Shown here piece by piece: positions 57,250-64,000 of a stretch of DNA of 64,000 nt. The notes beneath the pieces were generated by a model. The model was given only the letters and a program-made list of their open reading frames with translations, had not been told where the DNA came from and did no database searches. Position 1 is the first letter of the stretch; every line of letters starts with the position of its first letter. The DNA is taken from the NCBI RefSeq assembly GCF_001659605.2, contig NC_035170.2, forward strand, positions 29,120,020-29,184,019. Direction: 5' to 3'. Made by a program: the position numbers and the translations under genes. The stretch is from Manihot esculenta. Taxonomy: Eukaryota; Streptophyta; Magnoliopsida; Malpighiales; Euphorbiaceae.

Positions 57250-60200
57250 ATGGATGCTACTTCTTCAACCCCTCCTTGCAAATATGATGTTTTTATTAGC
57301 TTTAGAGGCAAAGATATTCGTGGGGGTTTTCTCTCCCATCTCTTTGATGCTTTGCAGCGAAAACAAATCAATCCTTTCATGGATGAAAACCTTCGTAAAG
57401 GAGAAGAGATCTCACCTGCTCTCTTGGAAACAATTCAATATTCTTATGTCTCCATTGTTGTTTTCTCTCAAAATTATGCAGATTCTCCATGGTGCTTGGA
57501 TGAGCTTGTGAAGATACTTGAATGCAAGGAAATTTTAGGACAATTAGTCCTACCAATTTTTTACCATGTAGATCCAACTGATGTTCAAGATCTCATTGGG
57601 AATTTCGGCGAGGCATTTGCGGTTGCTAAGCATGGAGAAGAAGTCAAAGGTTGTTTAGACAAGGTGGATAAGTGGCGTCGTGCTCTGATGGAAATAAGCA
57701 TTTTAGCAGGATGGGATTCACGGAATATCAAGTAATTCTGTTGATTTTTTTACTATTCTTGTTTTTGTTTGCATGTATATGTAATCGTGTATTATCAATT
57801 TACTTAGAAGCGAGTCTAAGCCTCTAAGGGTGGTTTGCTTTGACTTACTAGCATTTGTTCTTCATATATATTAGGTCTGAATCCAAACTAGTTGAGGAAA
57901 TTGCCAATGATGTTTGGGAGAAATTAAGTCTCATCTCCTCTAGTGATTCTTACAATGACAACTTAGTTGGGATTGAATCACGTCTGAAGAAAGTGGAATC
58001 CTTGTTATGTATTGAATCGAAAAATGATAGAAGAGTAATAGGAATTTGGGGGATGGGAGGTATTGGCAAGACAACTATTGCTCGTGAAGTATTGAATCGA
58101 ATTATGGATAAATTTGATGGGCACTATTTTGTTGATAATGTCAGAGAGGAGATGAGAAAACAAACACATGTTTTATTAGATAAAATCATTAACCAATTGT
58201 TAGGAGAAAAGGATTTACATGTAAGCACAACTCTGCTATCCCCTTTGATTAGGAGAAGACTTCAGAGTCAAAAGGTTGTCATTGTTTTTGATGATGTGGA
58301 TGATCCAAAACATCTAAAGCTTTTAGCAGGAGAGTGTGCTTTGTACCGCAAAGGTAGTAGAATCATTGTAACAAGCAGAGATAGACAAGTACTTAAAAAT
58401 GTTTGTTCTGAGGGATACATATACGAGGTTGAAAAATTAACTGATGATGAAGCTCTTTGTCTCTTTAGCTTGGATGCCTTCAAACAAAATCATCCCAAGA
58501 AAGGATATGTGAAAATATCAAAGAAGTTGATAACATATGCTCAAGGTATTCCATTGGCTCTTGAAATTTTAGGCTCTAATTTGTATGATAAGGGGATTGA
58601 AGAATGGGAAAGTGAGTTGGAAAAATTGAAAGAAATTCCTGATATGAATATTCAGGCAGTTTTGAGAATAAGTTATGATGGACTAGAACGTCATGAAAAG
58701 AGCATATTTCTTGATATTGCATGTTTCCTTAAAGGCGAGCCTAAAGATCGTGTTGAAAGAATATTTGAAGGTTGTGGTTTCTTTCCAAGAAGAGCGATAA
58801 GCCGTTTAATTGATAAATCTCTCATAACTGTTTCAAATGGTAAGGTAGGCATGCATGACTTGCTACAACAAATGGGCAAGGATGTTGTTTGTGAGGAGTC
58901 CAAACAACTTGGGACACGCAGCAGGTTGTGGAAATATAAGGATATTTGTCATGTATTGACAAGAGACAAGGTATGGACCAGAAGAATTAATGTGCATATT
59001 CTTAATTATACATACATATTATTTATATGCAGTTTTAAGAATTAAGTGCGGTGCCTATAATGTTTGTTGTTATTTTCTTAGGGAACTGAAAATATTGAAG
59101 GCATATTACTTGATATGTCTGGAAATGGATATTTGGAGCCAAGTCCCACAGCTTTCATGAACATGTGCAATCTTAGATTCCTCAAATTCTTCAATGTTCC
59201 TACATCCAGACCAGGACGAGTGCTTCTACCTAGTGGCCTTGAATTTCTACCAGAGGAGCTAAGATATCATCATTGGGAAGACTACCCTTTGAAATCCTTG
59301 CCAATAAATTTTTGCCCAAGAAATCTTGTAGAACTTCACATGCCACGGAGCAACCTCATCCAACTCTGGAATCAAGAGAAGGTTAGAGTTATTATGCTGC
59401 TTTATAAAATTTAGCTACATTGTGCAAAGTTAATTAGCTTCTGCTAATTTTATTGACGTTTTGATTACAGGCTCTTGAAAGTTTGAAATTTTTAGACCTC
59501 AGCTACTCTTTTGAGTTAACTAAAGTTCTAGACTTGTCTAGTGCCCCAAATCTTGAGGTTTTATGTTTGATAGGATGTAGAAACTTGATTGAGATTCCTA
59601 GTAGCATTGGCGAGTCTAAATGTCTAAAAGAAATTGATCTCGGATACTGCTCAAAACTGCATAGTATTCCACGAAGCATCTGCAATTTGAAATCTCTTAC
59701 ACGCATTGATATCTCAGGCTGTTTGAATGTCAAAGCATTGCCAGAGAACATGGGGGATCTAGAATTGCTGAAGAACCTTTGTATATCTGGAAGTGGAATA
59801 AAAACATTACCATCCTCCATCAATCAATTGAGAAGATTGGAAGTGTTAAGATGTGCGAGATGTGAAGGTTTGACATTGCCTCCTTTGACAGGACTGTCCT
59901 GTGTAAGGAGAATTAATTTAAGTGACTGTGGTATATTAGAAATTCCCCAGAGTCTTTGGTTTTTAGTGTCATTGGAATACTTATTTTTAGGTGGAAACAA
60001 TTTCAAGACGACACCTGCAAGCATTAAACATCTAACTGAGTTGAAGGGGCTTTTTTTAAATGGTTGCAAGAGACTTAAATGTTTACCAGAGCTTCCGTCA
60101 TGCTTAGAAGATTTAGATGCATCAGATTGCACATCTTTGGAATCTGCATCAACTTCATTCCTTTTCTTAGAACATGATGATGAAAAAGAAGCAAAACGAC

Positions 60201-60872
60201 TTCAGTTTCGTAATTGCATCAATTTGGATAAGAACGTACATGATAAAGTAATGGAGGATGTATTGAAGACGCATCTGTTAAAACACAAGGTATGCCTTAC
60301 TTTCTCTGGTCTTACAAGAATCAACCCTTTTGAGTGTACAATTTTTGTTTATTATTATTAGTTTTCTTAAAAAATTTATAATTTCCATGGTACAGTTTGT
60401 TCAGTTATACATACCGGGGGTTGAAGTGCCTGAAACGATGAGATATAAGAACAAAAGTGGATCTTCTCTTTCATTCAGACTAGATCAGGCAAATTTGACT
60501 GGTTTTTCTTTATGTGCTGTTTTTGATCCAAAAAGTTATCCTCATGATCGTAATATACTCATTGATTGCATAGCTAACTTCGTCCGTAAATCTGGACATA
60601 GCAGTGAAAATTTCATTTTCGAGGCCCCGAATTTTGTAGTTGATCCCTTATATTCAGAACATGTGTTCCTTTGGAATAAACTGTTGGGGAATAAACTGTT
60701 GGACATGGAAGAGAGTTTCCTTGAAGTTTCCTTTCAATTCTTCATTTCCAGTCGTGATTACGATTCTATAATAATGTGTGGAGTGCATCCTATATTTCGA
60801 GAGGATAGTCTTTCCAGAGATAAAAAGAGAAGCAGAATTGAAGAAGATAAGGAAGATGAACCTTCTCTTTAA
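57250..60872 (+). CDS. TNL3: TIR-NB-ARC-LRR-C-JID immune receptor, five exons
   Basis: Predicted receptor of about 1057 residues. Exons: 57250-57731, 57875-58970, 59082-59381, 59471-60289, 60396-60872, all with GT..AG introns. Motifs match TNL1 and TNL2: TIR DVFISFRGKD and SPWCLDELV, P-loop GMGGIGKTT, VVIVFDDVDD, GSRIIVTSRD, GIPLALEIL, MHD. Private changes: one codon missing after KQTH in NB-ARC, several substitutions there (for example IAREVLNRI), an 18-nt tandem duplication in the last exon (NKLLGNKLLD, about 60677-60705), a nearby deletion shortening the C-JID, and a CAA-to-TAA change that ends the protein at DEPSL (60870-60872). The basic KKRSR is kept. Confidence 0.9.
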
Positions 60873-61955
60873 AGATTGAAAAACAAGACTGAAAACCTTC
60901 GCATTCGCAGGATAAATCATCAGGAACAGGAAGAGGAACTTTGTCTAGATGTTGACCATTGATCAAACTACATGAAATTCATTATAATCAATTACTACTA
61001 TGAAATTATTATCTATACAGCGGTTGCATTGTAAAAATTCTCAAATGTATGGCAATAGACAAAGCAATACAAGCCAATAATTGCAAACCAAGACAGTGTT
61101 GCTTTGCTCTTTGCATGAAAAACTACTACTCATCTACCTTCAAGGGATGAGATATGATCGACGCTGAATTAGTATTTTTGTCTATTTTTTAATAATATTT
61201 TTTAATTTTCCATTAACAAATTTAGTTTAATTGAATTAATTGTATGCTATACTGTTAATTACTTTTCTTAAACATCGCTCTAGTGTCACATCAACCCTTA
61301 TCCATTATTTAGGTTTTGATTGTTTTATTAAAATTATTTTTATATTTAAAATATTTTTAAAAAATTAATTAATGAAAAATATTTTTTATAAAAAAATAAA
61401 TTATTTCAGGAAAAAAAAGACTTTTTTAATATATATATATAAATTTATTAAAATATTTTATTTTTAAATTAAAAAATTAAAAAATTAAAAATGAGTTATT
61501 TTATTAAAATAATTTTAAATATAAATTATTTTCACATCTAAAGAAATCTTAGACTTAAATTAAATTCTAGTTAGCATTAACTTTTAAATTAAGTATGTCA
61601 GCATAATTTATAATAAATTTATTATGAAAAAAAATTAGGATAAAATTATTTAAACGGAAAAAATTTATGATTGTTTTTTTAAAAAATATTATGACTTGTG
61701 GAGGGATTGAAAAATCAAGAAATTTATTTGTTAGTAATATTATTATGTTTGAAATATTATGAATTTAAATAAATATTATAATTAAATTGTGTCGTTTGAA
61801 TTTATTTTTTTTAAATTAATTTTTTAAAATTTATATAATTTATAATTTTTTTTATAATTTTGCTACTTTAATAATTTTGAAAATATGAATTTTTTGCCAT
61901 TAAAAAAAACTGATCCAACATTTAAAATGTGTAAATTAATCTATTCATATGCTTA
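60873..61955. other. TNL3 3' flank, first part
   Basis: Begins with the untranslated remainder of the ancestral last exon (to about 60962), then AT-rich DNA nearly identical to 15870-16640. No gene. It ends with tta (61953-61955), the MITE target site. Confidence 0.7.
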
Positions 61956-62537
61956 GGCCATCTCTAACGCTTTGCCAATTTTCATTTTGGCGTTGGAGAT
62001 AGTCCTCCAAAGCTGCGCCAAAATCCTACGGAATTTTGGCGCTCGCTACAGTATCACGCCAAATATGGCGTTATACTGTAGCAGCGCTATTTTCTTCTTT
62101 TTTTTTAATTCAAAATTTATTTTTTTTTTCTATTTTTTTTTAAATTATAATATAATTAAAAATTTATATATATTTTTAATTAAGTTTAGTTTTTTTTGGC
62201 TCATAATTTTTTATAATTATTATTTAATTAATATATTTTATAATTAATATGTTTTTTTGTTTATTTATAAAATAATTAAATATTTGAATATTGAATGAAA
62301 ATATAAAATATATAAATATTTAAAGTAAATATATAAAATTATATGAATTTTTTGAATGAAATATATAAATAAAATTAAAGTAAAATAAATAATATAATAT
62401 TAAAGAAAAAGAAGAATATAAATAAAATATTCTTTTTGATGTTAAAATTAGTATAGAAAATTAGAGATAATATTGCACTATTTTAATATAAAGCATCAAA
62501 ATGGTGTAAAAAATAGTGCATAGGATTGGAGATGGCT
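61956..62537. mobile_element. Tourist-like (PIF/Harbinger-type) MITE, 582 bp
   Basis: Inserted at GCTTA|CGAAAAAG, which is uninterrupted 3' of TNL1 (near 16640). Ends are inverted (GGCCATCTCTAACGC and AGCCATCTCCAATCC), with a 3-bp TTA duplication (61953-61955 and 62538-62540). The left third is GC-richer with palindromic TTTTGGCG / CGCCAAAAT stretches; the rest is AT-rich. Non-coding. Confidence 0.88.
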
Positions 62538-63168
62538 TTACGAAAAAGATTTTTTTTTTTTAAATTAATTCCAATTTAATAAAATGCCTTTACCATTGCT
62601 TTAATGATCTGTCCAATCAATCATTATATCTGCCATTTAAAATTTTAATTAACTTTTATTCGGTTCAAATAGATTTATTTACACCACAGAAAATAATTTA
62701 AATATAAAAAATATTTTTAATAATTTATTATGTATTTTTTTAAAAAAATAAAATTACTAATTATATTAATCAGATTTCATCAAATAAATAGGGATATCAT
62801 TTCAAATAAAGAGATTATTATACCTAATAAATTTTTTAGTTAAAATATGAGCAGTTTTAGAGTCTAACAAAAATTTACAATCGTTCAAAATTAAATCCCT
62901 ACATAAAATAATTTGACAAAAATACTCCTCAAGTGTCTGTCTAAACCCCTACATAAGATAATTTGATAAAAATATTTCTCTTTCTTTCTCATATATCGAG
63001 TATAAATCATTAAAGTATCCCGAACAAAGTCACGGAAAAGAGATTCTACGAGATAAAATTCGAATAAAATTTCAAGACTGACGTCGTCGTTGCGATTCCG
63101 GAAACCCATAATAACTAGTAAATCTCCATTGAATATTATCTTCCGAAACAACTGAATCAATAAAATTT
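62538..63168. other. TNL3 3' flank, second part
   Basis: AT-rich continuation that matches 16645-17060 and then diverges. The minus-strand frame 62891-63160 is not conserved in the TNL1 flank and has no recognisable motif. Confidence 0.6.
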
Positions 63169-63399
63169 GGAAGATTTACAATTTAGTCCCTGGATATTGC
63201 CATTATTAACAAGTCAGTCCCTGTATTTTTAGAAACCTATTAAAATGTCCTTATGTTTTATTTTCGTCAACGAAATAGTCCTTCCGTCATATTTTCCGTT
63301 AAAATTAGATAAATGAGGAGAGAGAAAATTTTTAAAATTCAATTTTACCCTCAAATAAAACCATTTATTTAGTCCTTGTATATTGCAATTATTAACAAG

Positions 63400-63730
63400 T
63401 TAGTCCTTACATTTTCAAAAATCTATTAAAATATTTTTATCTTTTTTCATATCTATTAAAATGTCCTTATCGTTTTTTTCCGTCAATGAAATAGTCCCTA
63501 TCTTTTCTCATATCTATTAAAACATCATTATCGTTTCTTTATGTCAACGAAATAGTCCCTTCTCATCGTTTCTTTCTGTCAACGAAATCGTCCCTCTCTA
63601 TATTTTTAGAAATCTATTAAAACGTCCTTATTGTTTCTTTTTGTCAATGAAATAGTCTTTATCTTTTCTCAGATCTATTAAAACGTCCTTATCATTTTTT
63701 TTGTCAACGAAATAGTCCCTATCATTTTTT
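63400..63730. repeat. Subterminal tandem repeats of the second MULE
   Basis: Units of about 60 bp built on ATCTATTAAAACGTCCTTAT followed by TTTTGTCAACGAAATAGTCC, with at least five variant copies (near 63420, 63452, 63511, 63612 and 63672). They derive from the inner part of the TIR. Confidence 0.85.
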
Positions 63731-63996
63731 TCCTCCTCCTCCTCCTCCTCCTCCTCCTCCTCCGAAGAAGAAGAAGAAGAAGAAAAAGAAGAAGAAGAAG
63801 AAGAATGAGAAGAAGAAGAAGAAGAATGAGAAGAAGAACAAGAGAAAGAAGAAAAAGAAGAAAAAGAAGCAAAAGAAGAAGAAGGAGAAGAAGGAGAAGA
63901 AGCAGAAGCAGAAGAAGAAGAAGAAAAAGAAGAAGAAGCAAAAGGAAGAAGAATTGATGAAGAAGAAAAGAAAGGAGGAGGAGGAAGAGAAAAATA
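63729..63996. repeat. CTC/GAA compound microsatellite
   Basis: A (CTC)n run (about 63732-63761) abuts an imperfect (GAA)n run to the window end, so the purine strand switches at about 63762. The Leu-rich minus-strand ORF 63678-63941 is a repeat artefact. Confidence 0.92.
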
Positions 63997-64000
63997 ATGG

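Larger units (their letters stand above)
63169..64000. mobile_element. Left end of a second MULE of the 17482 family (runs off the window)
   Basis: GGAAGATTTACAATTTAGTC at 63169 and the next ~160 bases match the TIRs of the MULE at 17482-22548, including AATTCAATTTTACCC at the inner side (compare 17660). The expected 9-bp duplication would be 63160-63168 (ataaaattt); its partner is outside the window. Inside the TIR the sequence turns into tandem repeats and then a microsatellite. Confidence 0.8.

Noticed and set aside
62891..63160. 89-residue minus-strand ORF near the right edge
   Set aside because: Not conserved in the paralogous TNL1 flank and no known motif.
63678..63941. Poly-Leu minus-strand ORF
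   Set aside because: GAA microsatellite read on the opposite strand.
1..64000. CRISPR arrays, bacterial operons, rRNA or tRNA genes
   Set aside because: Spliced eukaryotic genes throughout; none of the tandem repeats has spacer structure, and the tRNA-like strings are only retrotransposon primer-binding sites.

Overview
This is nuclear DNA of a flowering plant, almost certainly a eudicot. It carries spliced TIR-NB-ARC-LRR (TNL) immune-receptor genes with canonical GT..AG introns, on an AT-rich background packed with LTR retrotransposons, MULEs and MITEs. A woody eudicot such as a member of the Malpighiales would fit, but I cannot fix the species from sequence alone.

The backbone is a TNL cluster, all on the + strand: TNL1 (11991-15766), TNL2 (24855-28526) and TNL3 (57250-60872). 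Each has five exons: TIR; NB-ARC; a 300-nt linker/first-LRR exon; LRR; and a C-terminal jelly-roll/Ig-like (C-JID) exon. All three predicted frames are open, but their C-termini differ: stop loss in TNL1, frameshift in TNL2, nonsense codon in TNL3. Interleaved with them are four decayed copies (23459, 45201, 47455, 49912) of an ankyrin-repeat/PGG-transmembrane gene of the ACD6/ITN1 type. TNL2, TNL3 and the ankyrin copies share an upstream block, so the cluster grew by duplicating composite ankyrin / copia-gag-fragment / upstream-block units.

Region by region. 1-6956: a Ty3/gypsy (Tekay/Del-like) element on the - strand, with a 2.7-kb LTR, inserted into a copia element (6957-10576). 11991-17481: TNL1 and its 3' flank. 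17482-22548: a complete 5.07-kb MULE with a 9-bp target-site duplication (TSD), a decayed transposase and an intact, tail-to-tail GRF-type zinc-finger/membrane ORF. 22549-28526: ankyrin fragment, gag fragment and TNL2. 29236-42637: a complete 13.4-kb Tat-clade Ty3/gypsy element with a 5-bp TSD, sitting in the TNL2 3' flank and carrying a long spliced antisense gene. 44312-44740: a solo LTR with TSD. 45201-51391: ankyrin and gag duplications, one split by a hAT-type MITE. 52496-52729: a complete 234-bp TRIM/SMART mini-retrotransposon. 53708-55082: a Pack-MULE carrying the first exon of an alpha/beta-hydrolase gene. 55940-56429: an LTR-like piece with inverted ends. 57250-62900: TNL3 and its 3' flank, containing a Tourist-like MITE. 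63169-64000: the terminus of a second MULE, with tandem repeats and a purine-rich microsatellite.

Predicted functional genes are the three TNLs and possibly the MULE GRF ORF. Nearly everything else is a mobile element or a pseudogene. Because paralogous flanks of the TNLs act as empty-site controls, several insertions could be placed to the base. Splice sites and domain calls were made by eye and have no transcript or database support here.
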